Source: Prevotella falsenii DSM 22864 = JCM 15124 (GTDB taxonomy: Bacteria; Bacteroidota; Bacteroidia; Bacteroidales; Bacteroidaceae). From it: DNA of 61,696 bases. Location: the NCBI RefSeq assembly GCF_000613945.1, contig NZ_BAJY01000015.1, positions 1-61,696 on the forward strand. Direction: 5' to 3'. Positions within the stretch are counted from its first letter, which is position 1. Each line of letters starts with the position of its first letter. Made by a program: the position numbers and the translations under genes. Shown here piece after piece: positions 39,298-48,306 of the stretch. A model generated the notes under the pieces. That model saw nothing but the letters and a program-made list of their open reading frames with translations. It did not search any database and was not told where the DNA came from.

Positions 39298-39328
39298 CAA
39301 AAGTAGCGATATTATTTTGAACCCACAA
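39298..39328 (-). promoter_or_regulatory. promoter of the tRNA-Val/tRNA-Tyr unit
   Basis: Minus strand: CTTG at 39326-39329, 20 nt, TACTTTTG at 39298-39305, then 20 nt to the tRNA-Val 5' end. Confidence 0.68.
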
Positions 39329-39408
39329 GTTTTTATCAAACTTTTTCTATTGTTTTTGGAATGCTTTCTCTTTTTCTACGACTGCTCGGAAGTGCGTTAA
39401 TCGTTGGT

Positions 39409-40011
39409 TTATAGCAGGTTCTCTATACTTGAAACGGGCAATACGAGTTCTCCTAAATCCATCATGGCATTGATGAGAGATATGGAATGAAACGATTTCA
39501 GGTCGGTGGCAAGCACTTCGCGCGCTATCAGTTTGCCTGCGTCGAGTAGCTGTGCACGTCGCGTACCCTTTAATAAAGGTGTGGAAGGAGTAATCCATTG
39601 CGAGCCATCGAATAGCGCAATGTTTGTGTAAGATGTGTCGGTAAGGCGATTTTGCTTTACAATGATGATTTCATCTGTGGGTTCTGCCTGTGCTTTCAGT
39701 AGGTTCAGTGCGCTTCTATCAATACTTTTATAAATGTATTCTATATCGTTGCTTAACAATAGTTTAAGTCTTTCAATCTTTCTTGTGTTGTAAGGCGTGC
39801 AAGAAAGGTCGTATATGCTTTCTTTATCGTAGACGAAGCGTAGCTTTGCCTTGCTGTCTTGGGTGGCAGCAAGGGCTGAAAGCCTGTCGGTAGGAACCGT
39901 TTTCTCTGTGTTCCAAAAGTGTTTTCGTGTGTTTCTTATTCGTTCCAAATGATAGTCAAGGTTGATAATCTTGCCTTGTTCTACACACATTGTTTCAATA
40001 AATTGGCACAT
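39409..40011 (-). CDS. pabC: aminotransferase class IV, aminodeoxychorismate lyase-like
   Basis: PLP enzyme of fold type IV expected to release pyruvate from aminodeoxychorismate, giving p-aminobenzoate. The short 200-residue form begins FIETMCVEQGKIINLDYHLERIRNTRKHF, as in Bacteroidales PabC-like proteins, and has LTDTSYTNIALFDGSQWITPSTPLLKGTRRAQLL in the cofactor region. It overlaps pabB by 17 bp, which supports the assignment. Shorter than E. coli PabC (about 270). Confidence 0.85.
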   Translation of the reverse strand: MCQFIETMCVEQGKIINLDYHLERIRNTRKHFWNTEKTVPTDRLSALAATQDSKAKLRFVYDKESIYDLSCTPYNTRKIERLKLLLSNDIEYIYKSIDRSALNLLKAQAEPTDEIIIVKQNRLTDTSYTNIALFDGSQWITPSTPLLKGTRRAQLLDAGKLIAREVLATDLKSFHSISLINAMMDLGELVLPVSSIENLL

Positions 40012-40978
40012 ACACCTTCTCTATTATTTCGTTATACTCGTCGTCGTCGTTACTTTGTGCTGTAATTCCGCCACCTGCTTTGTAAAAAAGTTGCTTTCCG
40101 TCGGTGTCGATGAACCTAATCATCACGGCACTGTCGAGGTTTCCGTTCTCCCAATGCCCCATTACGCCCGTGTAGAAACCACGTTCATAAGTTTCCGTTT
40201 CAGCAATAATGCGGGTTGTTATCGGCTTTGGCGCACCCGTAATCGATCCTGCCGGCAGCAGACTGAACAGCAAATCGCCAATGTTTGTACGGTAGTGGGG
40301 GAGAATTTGCCCCACTATTTCCGAGCTGGTTTGCAAAATCTGTCCTTTGTTGGTGGTTAGTTTGTCGATGTAACGATACTTTTCCACGCTTACTTGATTG
40401 GCAACAATGCTCAAATCGTTGCGTATCAGGTCTACAATGGTAGCGTGTTCGGCTGCCTCTTTCGCATTGTTCATCAATGTTTCTGCTGCGTTGGGCGTGT
40501 CGGCTGCTATGGTTCCTTTCATCGGAAAGGAGCGTATGGTCTGCCCTTCTATGCGAACGAATATCTCAGGAGAGAAGCAAACGAAGTTGTTTTTAAGCCA
40601 ACAGCGGTACTTGGCAGCTGAACGGAGAAATATTTCTCGCATCGCAAGGTTTGTGTGTATAGGTATTTTGCACGTCAAGTTTGCCAAATAGCTGTTCCCA
40701 TTGCGTTGATTGGTTTTCACGTGTTCTATACTACGTTGATATTCAGCACGGTCGGGCACATCAAATCGCCATTCTACGGGCGTGTTGCTTGCAGTTTCGT
40801 CTGTCGGAATATTGTTTATCGTGGGGAAAGCATAGAGCATTTCCGAAGTGTCGATGCGTTCCACCTCTTCTATATATGCCTGTTGCCGGTCGTAGCTGAT
40901 GATAAAAACAAATGGTTTATTTGCTTTTGCAAGCTCGTTCATGCGTTGTTGTGCTTCCCGCCGATTGTAGATTTTCAT
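39995..40978 (-). CDS. pabB: aminodeoxychorismate synthase component I
   Basis: Makes 4-amino-4-deoxychorismate from chorismate for folate synthesis. A 327-residue chorismate-binding domain with QRNGNSYLANLT, the active-site FSPEIFVRIEG, SFPMKGTIAAD, and LLPAGSITGAPKPIT plus GFYTGVMGHWENG near the C-terminus. It lacks the N-terminal half of longer PabB/TrpE proteins, as is usual in this phylum. No PabA glutaminase is adjacent. Operon with pabC. Confidence 0.92.
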   Translation of the reverse strand: MKIYNRREAQQRMNELAKANKPFVFIISYDRQQAYIEEVERIDTSEMLYAFPTINNIPTDETASNTPVEWRFDVPDRAEYQRSIEHVKTNQRNGNSYLANLTCKIPIHTNLAMREIFLRSAAKYRCWLKNNFVCFSPEIFVRIEGQTIRSFPMKGTIAADTPNAAETLMNNAKEAAEHATIVDLIRNDLSIVANQVSVEKYRYIDKLTTNKGQILQTSSEIVGQILPHYRTNIGDLLFSLLPAGSITGAPKPITTRIIAETETYERGFYTGVMGHWENGNLDSAVMIRFIDTDGKQLFYKAGGGITAQSNDDDEYNEIIEKVYVPIY

Positions 40979-41025
40979 CTTTTTACAGTATCGTTCGTAA
41001 TTTTAAAAAGTAAATATTTATAGTG

Positions 41026-41033
41026 CAAAAATA
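41026..41033 (-). promoter_or_regulatory. -7 promoter motif for pabBC
   Basis: Minus strand reads TATTTTTG; leader 47 nt. Confidence 0.58.
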
Positions 41034-41215
41034 CGATAATTTAACGAGACAACCAATCTTTGGTAAATCTTTTGCATTGTTTATCGGCTTTCAACCCCTA
41101 TATTTGGTGTTTTTCTTTGGTACTTTTTGATTGTCTGATTTCAGTTGGCAGAAGTTTATAGTTAAGGAAACGTTTTTCTTTTCATGGCTTGTGGCAAATG
41201 CTGCAAATAGCTTCG

Positions 41216-41440
41216 ATTTTGTAAAGATAATTCTGTTAAAAACTGATAACTTCGTTTTGGCATTGCGAAAGCGGCTGTTTTGCGATGCAAAACCTACGCT
41301 TTTACCGTGCAAAACCTACGGTTTTGGAACGCAAAACAATAGGTTTTGCAATGCGCTGACAATGAGATGGTTAGGCAACAGATATTGTTGCGAAAAATAT
41401 TTACGTTTTACAGGCTGATTTTGCCGCTATGAAACGAGGA
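41216..41440 (+). repeat. structured intergenic repeat, copy E
   Basis: The left arm of hairpin 1 carries the alternative cassette (GCGGCTGTTTTGC) while the right arm is the usual GCAAAACCTACGC, so its upper stem is mispaired; hairpins 2 and 3 are standard. The right flank GGAACAGAGTAGGGG resembles that of copy B. It lies between divergent genes, the only copy not behind a gene. Confidence 0.87.
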
Positions 41441-41598
41441 ATGCAGACGGAACAGAGTAGGGGTGAAACAGTTTTTTATATGAAGTAAGACGAAATGAAA
41501 TGTTTGTGCGCATTGAATTTCCGGCACTCTCTAACTTCTTTATTATAAAAAGTTTGGAGCTATCAATGAAAATATTTTCTTATACGAAAGAAAAGTAT

Positions 41599-41606
41599 TA
41601 AATTTG
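41599..41606 (+). promoter_or_regulatory. -7 promoter motif for the zinc-ribbon/pyk operon
   Basis: TAAATTTG, 13 nt before the ATG at 41620. Confidence 0.52.
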
Positions 41607-41619
41607 CAGAAAAATAAAG

Positions 41620-42405
41620 ATGCTTTATCAAGTAACTTGCAAAAGATGCGGCGGGAAGTTTCGGATTTCAGTTGATAATATACTGCGAACCACTTCTGTT
41701 TGTCCACATTGTGGGCAAAAGTTGGCTATACTGATACCCAAAGAGCAGGTTGCAGCATCGGCAAAGGAAAGCGTTGCGCCTCAAAACGTTGGCATTCAGG
41801 GCGGAAACGATAGACTTTCGCACGAAGGCGAAGAGACGATACCAACGAAAACCGAGCGTAAAAGAGGGAAAGGACTTGTAAAGGTGATGCTTCTTTTGCT
41901 TTTCGGTGCGCTTCTTGTTGGCGGTGTTTTCTCGTTCAACAAGTATCGGCAACAGCAGGAAGAACTTGTGAAGATAGCACGGCAGCATCATCGCGACTCG
42001 GTGATGAAAGTGCGAGAGATGCTGCAAGCAAAAGCACTTGCAGCCCAAAAGCAAGAAAAATTGCGTGCTATGGCTTACACTTTCTTGCGTTCGTTCTACT
42101 TGAATGCCGTGCTTTCAGGAGCAGATGTAACGCAATATGAACCGTATTTGACGGAAGGTTGCAAGCAAATACTCTATGGAATCAATGGAAACACTTCCGA
42201 TTTGGACAAGCAAACGGCTTGGTGGGGAATGTTTGGAACACTTTCCGGATTGGAAAATGCTGATGAATTGAGTCGTAATTTAAGAATTTCTCATTATGAG
42301 GGAGATTGGTATAAGGTACGATTGTCGCAGAATGGAGAATCTGAACAGCGGCTTGTTAAGCTGAAACAAGTCGGTAACAGATTTCTAATTGATAATGTAA
42401 GATAA
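41620..42405 (+). CDS. zinc-ribbon membrane protein of unknown function
   Basis: A 261-residue protein: N-terminal zinc ribbon (CKRCGGKFRISVDNILRTTSVCPHCGQ, two CxxC pairs), a charged linker, one membrane segment (about residues 92-108), a helical stretch rich in Gln and Lys, and a C-terminal domain (about 150-261) with no recognised family. It may sense or bind something at the membrane, but no function can be given. It lies 4 nt before a second zinc-ribbon gene and about 300 nt before pyk, all codirectional. Confidence 0.75.
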   Translation: MLYQVTCKRCGGKFRISVDNILRTTSVCPHCGQKLAILIPKEQVAASAKESVAPQNVGIQGGNDRLSHEGEETIPTKTERKRGKGLVKVMLLLLFGALLVGGVFSFNKYRQQQEELVKIARQHHRDSVMKVREMLQAKALAAQKQEKLRAMAYTFLRSFYLNAVLSGADVTQYEPYLTEGCKQILYGINGNTSDLDKQTAWWGMFGTLSGLENADELSRNLRISHYEGDWYKVRLSQNGESEQRLVKLKQVGNRFLIDNVR

Positions 42406-42409
42406 GGTT

Positions 42410-42691
42410 ATGGCACCACGTTACTTTCAAGTTAGCTGCAGAAACTGTTCGCAACAGTTTAGTATTCAGGCAGAAGAAGGTTTCACCGTGAAGTGTAACT
42501 GTCCTTTCTGCGGAGCGGAATCTACCGTTGCGGTGCCGTTATTGTCGGCTAAGAAGGCGGAAGAAAGAAAGCAGAAGCCGCACATCAGCAGTATTGGCAG
42601 AAAGGTAATTGTAGGTTTTCTTATATTTGCAGCTATTATGATATTGGCATCTACTTTATTATATGTCGTTTTTACGGCAATGTCTAATTAA
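42410..42691 (+). CDS. small zinc-ribbon membrane protein
   Basis: A 93-residue protein with an N-terminal zinc ribbon (CRNCSQQFSIQAEEGFTVKCNCPFCG, two CxxC pairs) similar to the start of the upstream gene, and a C-terminal membrane segment (about residues 65-88). Probably a partial paralogue of its neighbour. It starts 4 nt after that gene and 16 nt before pyk, so all three are likely co-transcribed. Confidence 0.75.
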   Translation: MAPRYFQVSCRNCSQQFSIQAEEGFTVKCNCPFCGAESTVAVPLLSAKKAEERKQKPHISSIGRKVIVGFLIFAAIMILASTLLYVVFTAMSN

Positions 42692-42707
42692 ACAAATAAC
42701 ACGAAAT

Positions 42708-44147
42708 ATGAAGCAGACAAAGATTGTATGTTCAATCAGTGATTTCAGATGTGAGGTAGATTTTCTACGTAAACTCTTCTTTTCGGGTATGAATGTAGTG
42801 CGTATGAACACAGCGCACGCATCGGAAGAAGGTATAAGAAAAATTGTAAAAAACACACGTGCGGTTTCACACCATATCGCTTTGCTTATCGATACAAAAG
42901 GTCCTGAAATTCGTACAACAAGCGTAGCAGAACCTATAAAGTATAAGACGGGCGACATTGTGAAGATTTTTGGACGCCCTGATATAGAATCGACCCACGA
43001 TATTGTGAACCTTTCCTACAAAGACATAGCTAACGACGTAAAGGTAGGCGACCATTTGTTGTTCGACGATGGTGCGCTTGATATGGAAATTATAGAAAGC
43101 GTGGGACCAATGCTTGTAGCAAAGGTAATGAACGATGGCGAGCTGGGCTCACGAAAAAGTGTGAATGTGCCCGGTGCGCATATCGATTTGCCTGCTTTAA
43201 CCGAAAAGGATATTGCAAACATAAAGCTGGCTATCGACCTCGATATAGACTTTATAGCCCATTCGTTTGTGCGTTCGGCTGCCGATGTAAAGGCTGTTCA
43301 AGACCTTTTGGACGAACATAATTCAGATATAAAGATTATTTCGAAGATTGAAAACCAAGAGGGAGTGGACAATATCGACGAGATTATAGATGCTTCGTAT
43401 GGTATTATGATTGCGCGTGGCGACTTGGGAATAGAAGTGCCGGTCGAACAAATTCCGGGTATTCAGCGCAATATCATCAGAAAATGTATATCAAAACGTA
43501 AGCCTGTAATTGTTGCAACGCAGATGTTGCATACGATGATTAACAATCCACGCCCTACTCGTGCAGAGGTAACCGATATTGCAAATGCTATTTACAGCTA
43601 CACCGACGCATTGATGTTGAGCGGCGAAACTGCCAGCGGAAAATATCCTGTCGAGGCTTGTCGCACAATGGCTACCATTGCAGAGCGCGCCGAAAAAGAT
43701 GCATATCGTGAAGGTTTTTTAGATATTCCGCTTAGCGATAATATGGAACAGCGTGAGTTTTTGGCGAAAAGTGCTATTGAAGCAACCGAACATCTTGGTG
43801 TAAAAGGAATCATAACCGATAGCGACACGGGAAAGACGGCACGCAATTTGGCTGCCTTCCGTGGTCCTAATCCTGTATTGGCGATTTGCTATCACGACAA
43901 GTTGCAACGTTGGTTGAACCTCAGTTATGGCTTGATTCCTATTTATCAGCAAGAGAAGAAGTCGAAACACGAACTCTTTACCGCAGCCTTACGAATGTTG
44001 CGCCAACGTGGTTACATAGCTCCGAGCGATAAAATTGCTTATATCTCGGGCGAATTAGGTAAGGGTGGCGTTACTACTTTCTTAGAGATTAATACTGTAA
44101 GTGCTGTGTTTGAGGACTCTTACAAGTCGCACATGCGTAACCGATAG
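42708..44147 (+). CDS. pyk: pyruvate kinase
   Basis: Last step of glycolysis, making pyruvate and ATP. It has the Mg/substrate loop LLIDTKGPEIRTT near residue 60, the active-site signature IISKIENQEGVDNIDEIIDASYGIMIARGDLGIEVP and PVIVATQMLHTMINNPRPTRAEVTDIANAI. The ATG at 42708 (MKQTKIVCSISD) is chosen because the family begins there; the frame extends to 42663 inside the previous gene. It is 479 residues and complete. Confidence 0.95.
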   Translation: MKQTKIVCSISDFRCEVDFLRKLFFSGMNVVRMNTAHASEEGIRKIVKNTRAVSHHIALLIDTKGPEIRTTSVAEPIKYKTGDIVKIFGRPDIESTHDIVNLSYKDIANDVKVGDHLLFDDGALDMEIIESVGPMLVAKVMNDGELGSRKSVNVPGAHIDLPALTEKDIANIKLAIDLDIDFIAHSFVRSAADVKAVQDLLDEHNSDIKIISKIENQEGVDNIDEIIDASYGIMIARGDLGIEVPVEQIPGIQRNIIRKCISKRKPVIVATQMLHTMINNPRPTRAEVTDIANAIYSYTDALMLSGETASGKYPVEACRTMATIAERAEKDAYREGFLDIPLSDNMEQREFLAKSAIEATEHLGVKGIITDSDTGKTARNLAAFRGPNPVLAICYHDKLQRWLNLSYGLIPIYQQEKKSKHELFTAALRMLRQRGYIAPSDKIAYISGELGKGGVTTFLEINTVSAVFEDSYKSHMRNR

Positions 44148-44242
44148 GAAACATAAAGGCAATAATAGCCATTGAAACAAAAGCAATTCGGCATATAAAA
44201 AGGAAGTAATTGGGCATAATAAAAGGGAGTGATTTGCATAAT

Positions 44243-44280
44243 AAAAAGGAGGCTTTCCGCAGTGGAAAGCCTCCTTTTAT
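44243..44280. terminator. bidirectional terminator between pyk and rpiB
   Basis: AAAAGGAGGCTTTCC / GGAAAGCCTCCTTTT hairpin with A-run and T-run on the two sides, placed between convergent pyk and rpiB. Confidence 0.9.
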
Positions 44281-44300
44281 TTTACTTCGTTATGACGTGT

Positions 44301-44744
44301 TCACTTCTGAAGGTCGATTTTTTGGACACGACGTTCGTGGCGACCGCCCTCAAAAGTAGCTTTGAAGAATGCGTCCATAATCTTTTCCGCTGTCTTGTTA
44401 TCGACAAAACGACCGGGCATAACGAGTGCGTTGGCATCGTTGTGCTGACGAATAAGTTCTGCAACATCTTTGTTCCAAGCCAAACCTGCTCTTACACCTT
44501 GATGCTTGTTGAGCGTGATAGCCATACCTTCGCCACTGCCACAGATAGCAATAGCAGGATAAACCTCTCCGTTGCAGAGTGCTTCTGCAAGTGGATGAGC
44601 GTAGTCCGGATAATCGCAGCTTAAATCGCTGTTACAGCCAAAATCCTTATAAGGGAGTTTATGTTCTTCAAGATACTGAATGACAAATTTCTTTAAAGGG
44701 AGCCCGGCGTGATCGCAGGCAACACCTACTGTTTTAATTTCCAT
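44301..44744 (-). CDS. rpiB: ribose-5-phosphate isomerase B
   Basis: Interconverts ribose-5-phosphate and ribulose-5-phosphate. It begins VGVACDHAGLPLKKFVIQYLEEH; the catalytic Cys is in AICGSGEGMAITLNKHQGVRAGLAW (near residue 70), with NDANALVMPGRFV after it. It is 147 residues and complete. It follows tkt by 57 nt, separated by an imperfect hairpin (GAGCCT..AGGCTC), and acts in the same non-oxidative pentose-phosphate branch. Confidence 0.96.
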   Translation of the reverse strand: MEIKTVGVACDHAGLPLKKFVIQYLEEHKLPYKDFGCNSDLSCDYPDYAHPLAEALCNGEVYPAIAICGSGEGMAITLNKHQGVRAGLAWNKDVAELIRQHNDANALVMPGRFVDNKTAEKIMDAFFKATFEGGRHERRVQKIDLQK

Positions 44745-44801
44745 AAGCGTTAAAGTCGTTAAGAGCCTCGCAGAGTTTCATTCTGCAAGGCTCGGTTAGT
44801 A

Positions 44802-46817
44802 TTATGCTAAAAATAATTTAACTTGTTCATAAACATTTTGGGCTGTAAAACCCAATTTCTCGTCAAGCACCTTGTATGGTGCTGAGAAACCGAAGCTGTT
44901 CAGACCATATACTGTACCGTTTGCACCAACCAATCCTTGAAGTGTTACAGGAAGGCCGGCTGTAAGTCCGAAGACCTTTGCATTCTTAGGAAGAACGCTT
45001 TCTTGATATTCTGCTGATTGGCGACGGAACAGTCCTTCAGATGGCGCACTTACGATACGAACCTTCACTCCATCGGCTTTAAGAAGTTCTGCTCCCGCTA
45101 TACAGGTTGAAACTTCGGAGCCGCTTGCCACAAGAATAACGTCGTAGTTTTCGTCAGAGCCCTTTACGATATATGCTCCCTTGCGTGCCGGCTCGTAGTC
45201 GTTGCCCTTTGGGAGGTTGGTAACGTTTTGGCGGGAAAGTATCAAGGCTGTTGGCGTATCTGTATTCTCCATTGCCATTTGCCAGCAAATTGTTGTTTCC
45301 TCTGCATCGGCAGGGCGGAAGACACGCACAGAGTCTTTGCCTGCATGGTTCTGAAGCTTTTCCATCAAGCGGATTTGTGCTTCTTGTTCAACAGGTTCGT
45401 GGGTTGGACCGTCTTCGCCGACACGGAATGCGTCGTGGCTCCAAATGAATTTCACCGGAACTTGCATTAATGCGGCAAGGCGAACGGCAGGTTTCATGTA
45501 GTCGGAGAAGACAAAGAATGTGCCCATAGCGGTAACAACGCCACCGTGCAGCATCATACCGATACACATACAAGCCATAGTCAATTCGCTGACGCCTGCT
45601 TGGAAGAATGCACCGGTGAAGTCGTTGCGTACGATGTTCTTTGTTTTCTTCAAGAAACCGTCGGTTTTATCAGAATTGGAAAGGTCGGCAGAAGAACATA
45701 TCATATTAGGAACTTGCTCTGCAAGTGCGCTCAAACAAGCTGCACTTGCTGCCCGTGTAGCTATGTCAGCTTTTTGATTTACAGCCGTCCAGTCTATCTT
45801 TGGTGCTTCTCCACTAAACCATTCTTTATATAGTTTTGCCTTTTCAGGATTGGCTTCTGCCCACTTTTGTTCTTCGTTATGACGTTTTTCAACAATGCTT
45901 TTCAGTTCTTTCAGACGATTGGCGTAGAGTTCTGCCACTTCGGGGAATACTTTGAAAGGGTCGTCAATATCGCCCCCTAAGTTCTTAATCGTATTTATAT
46001 AAGCGTCTCCACCAAGTGGTGCACCGTGTGTTTTGATGCTGTGCTCGTAGCTTGTACCGTCTTCTTTGAGCGCACCTTTGCCCATAATGGTTTTGCCAAT
46101 AATAAGCGTTGGGCGTTCTTTCTCGGTGAGTGCAGCGTCGAGTGCCTGTCGAATTTCGTCTACATCGTTGCCGTTGCACGTTAGCACATTCCACCCCCAC
46201 GCTTTATATTTAGCGGCAGTGTCTTCGTTCATTACTTCGTTACACTCGGTAGATAGCTGAATATCGTTAGCATCGTAGAACATAATAAGGTTGTTAAAAC
46301 CTAAGTTGCCTGCTATGCGACCAACGCCTTGTGAGATTTCTTCTTGGACGCCTCCGTCGGAGATATATGCGTAAATTTTATGCTGCATAACTTCCTTGCC
46401 TAATCGTGCTTCGAGGAATTTCTCGGCTACGGCAGCACCTGCAGCGAAGGTGTGTCCTTGTCCTAATGGACCGGAGGTGTTTTCTATACCTCTTTTAATA
46501 TCGCGTTCAGGGTGTCCGGGAGTAGGAGAGCCCCACTGACGGAAGTCCTTTAATTCGTCTATTGTAAATTTCCCTTGAAGTGCCAATGCCGAATATAGCA
46601 TTGGAGACATGTGTCCGGGATCCAGAAAGAACCTGTCGCGACCTGCCCATTCGGGTTGTTCAGGGTCGAATATCAAGTATTCGGAAAAGAGGACATTGAT
46701 GAAATCTGCGCCGCCCATTGCTCCTCCGGGGTGTCCTGATTTTGCTTTCTCCACCATGGAAGCAGCGAGAATTCTGATATTGTCCGCCGCGCGGTTCATG
46801 ACTTTGTTGTTGTTCAT
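44802..46817 (-). CDS. tkt: transketolase
   Basis: Thiamine-diphosphate enzyme that moves two-carbon units between sugar phosphates. The N-terminal TPP domain has ARILAASMVEKAKSGHPGGAMGGADF-type sequence (KSGHPGG) and SDGGVQEEISQGVGRIAGNLGFNNLIMFYDANDIQLS; the pyrimidine domain has FFVFSDYMKPAVRLAALM and SHDAFRVGEDGPTHEPVEQ. It is 671 residues and complete. It heads the tkt-rpiB unit behind its own promoter. Confidence 0.97.
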   Translation of the reverse strand: MNNNKVMNRAADNIRILAASMVEKAKSGHPGGAMGGADFINVLFSEYLIFDPEQPEWAGRDRFFLDPGHMSPMLYSALALQGKFTIDELKDFRQWGSPTPGHPERDIKRGIENTSGPLGQGHTFAAGAAVAEKFLEARLGKEVMQHKIYAYISDGGVQEEISQGVGRIAGNLGFNNLIMFYDANDIQLSTECNEVMNEDTAAKYKAWGWNVLTCNGNDVDEIRQALDAALTEKERPTLIIGKTIMGKGALKEDGTSYEHSIKTHGAPLGGDAYINTIKNLGGDIDDPFKVFPEVAELYANRLKELKSIVEKRHNEEQKWAEANPEKAKLYKEWFSGEAPKIDWTAVNQKADIATRAASAACLSALAEQVPNMICSSADLSNSDKTDGFLKKTKNIVRNDFTGAFFQAGVSELTMACMCIGMMLHGGVVTAMGTFFVFSDYMKPAVRLAALMQVPVKFIWSHDAFRVGEDGPTHEPVEQEAQIRLMEKLQNHAGKDSVRVFRPADAEETTICWQMAMENTDTPTALILSRQNVTNLPKGNDYEPARKGAYIVKGSDENYDVILVASGSEVSTCIAGAELLKADGVKVRIVSAPSEGLFRRQSAEYQESVLPKNAKVFGLTAGLPVTLQGLVGANGTVYGLNSFGFSAPYKVLDEKLGFTAQNVYEQVKLFLA

Positions 46818-46853
46818 AAAACTTAGATTAATAATATGTATTTATTCTATTTG

Positions 46854-46861
46854 CAAATATA
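46854..46861 (-). promoter_or_regulatory. -7 promoter motif for tkt-rpiB
   Basis: Minus strand reads TATATTTG; leader about 36 nt. Confidence 0.58.
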
Positions 46862-47021
46862 ATGAAATAATTGGGGAAAATCAAAATATAAGATTATTTT
46901 ATTGTGATTTTTCGCATTATTTTATATTAATGTTGCGATAGGGGTGTTATTGTTTGTTTTTATCCGCTTCATATAATAAAAAAAGATGTGCAGAATGGCA
47001 GTGGGATACCTTGCACTGATT

Positions 47022-47789
47022 TTAAACAAACGTTATTTTGCAGCGGCATACCTCTATTTCGCCTTCCGAACTTGACTTTGTTATCTGAATAGCCACCTCC
47101 TCATTGCCCGTTTCTATCTTTTTATCGGTGTAGAACTTCAGTGTTTCGTCATTGTGCGATTCTGTTATATAGGCAATATCAAATTTTCTTATGGTGTGCT
47201 GCTTGTACCATTCAAGTGGGAAAAGGTCTAAAATGTGCTCTATATACTTTATGGAATTTACGTGTCCGTTAATGTCCACGTCGCTGTAATTGGCTATAAT
47301 CGACTTCTGAAGTATCAGGTTGTTGTCTAACTTCACCCTCGAAGACTTCTTTATAGGGTTGTCGTAGTTTGTTTCTATATATTTTAGAATGGTCTGATTG
47401 TCTACTTTCAGAATGTCTACGGGCTGTCGTGTTTCGGTATCAATCATTGCCCAAATGCTTTTTCCATAGCCATATACACGCCCATCTTCGTCTGCTATCT
47501 TGAAATTACGGTTTGTGAAGTAGCGCATTACGCTGTCTACCCATGTTTCTACCGTAAATTTTTCGTAAATAGCAGGCATTTCGTCCAATTCTATGGCAAG
47601 GCGACTTAACACCCACGTTTTGTTTATGGTGTTCAGATAGTTTACTCCGTAGCCCCGTTCGTTGCTGTGAAAGTCTGCTGCATTTAAAAGATTATTGCCT
47701 AAATGACCTATAAACAAATGCTTAGTGAAGTCGCAATGGAATGGTTCTGCCATAAAATGGTATTTGCCTATCGTTGGTAAATTGTTCAT
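47022..47789 (-). CDS. acyl-ACP thioesterase
   Basis: Releases fatty acids from acyl carrier protein; related to plant FatA/FatB. A double hot-dog fold: the first half has HLFIGHLGNNLLNAADFHSNERGYG and TWVLSRLAIELDEMPAIYEKFTVETWV; the second has DVDINGHVNSIKYIEHILDLFPLEWY with the catalytic Asn-His pair in NGHVNS. It is 255 residues and complete. Monocistronic. Confidence 0.93.
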   Translation of the reverse strand: MNNLPTIGKYHFMAEPFHCDFTKHLFIGHLGNNLLNAADFHSNERGYGVNYLNTINKTWVLSRLAIELDEMPAIYEKFTVETWVDSVMRYFTNRNFKIADEDGRVYGYGKSIWAMIDTETRQPVDILKVDNQTILKYIETNYDNPIKKSSRVKLDNNLILQKSIIANYSDVDINGHVNSIKYIEHILDLFPLEWYKQHTIRKFDIAYITESHNDETLKFYTDKKIETGNEEVAIQITKSSSEGEIEVCRCKITFV

Positions 47790-47821
47790 ATTCCGTATTT
47801 ATTTTGTGTTATCTGTTAATG

Positions 47822-47829
47822 CAAAAGTA
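47822..47829 (-). promoter_or_regulatory. -7 promoter motif for the thioesterase gene
   Basis: Minus strand reads TACTTTTG; leader about 32 nt. Confidence 0.6.
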
Positions 47830-47924
47830 GTGATAATTTTCTTAAATGCTTTGCGTAAAGGGCGTTAATTTTACTTTATGCCTGTTTTTAAGAACAGTAG
47901 AAATTGAAAGAGGAAAACTTATTT

Positions 47925-48141
47925 TATGGGCGAAAAGAAGGCGATAAAGGTGTAAACATTTTTCACAAGCGTAACTGCTGTATAACTTTCTCTGCATCAA
48001 CGTTTTACAAAACCTATTGTTTTGCGTTCCAAAACCGTAGGTTTTGCACGGTAAAAGCGTAGGTTTTGCATCGCAAAACCTACGCTTTCGCAATGCCAAA
48101 GCGCAGTTAATGCTTTTTAAGAGAATAATCTTTACAAAATC
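47925..48141 (-). repeat. structured intergenic repeat, copy F (reverse orientation)
   Basis: The only copy on the minus strand. Read on that strand, hairpin 1 is AAAGCGTAGGTTTTGC / GCAAAACCTACGCTTT around GAT, fully paired as in copy A; hairpins 2 and 3 are standard. It lies behind the minus-strand ompA-family gene and its terminator, in sense with both neighbours. Confidence 0.88.
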
Positions 48142-48236
48142 TTAGCATTTTTCCGGTATTTACCTTAAATAAGAAAGGAGAAATCAACTCCCAAATATTT
48201 ATTTACTGAACCCATTTTGTTATTTGCATATAACAA

Positions 48237-48268
48237 AAATCCTCGGTACTTTCGCACCGAGGATTGAT
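48237..48268 (-). terminator. intrinsic terminator of the OmpA-family gene
   Basis: Perfect hairpin ATCCTCGGT / ACCGAGGAT with extra paired bases; on the minus strand it is followed by a T run (AAAAA on plus at 48235-48239). Confidence 0.85.
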
Positions 48269-48306
48269 TATGTAATTTTAAAAAATTACTTGTTCTGCGT
48301 TTTATA

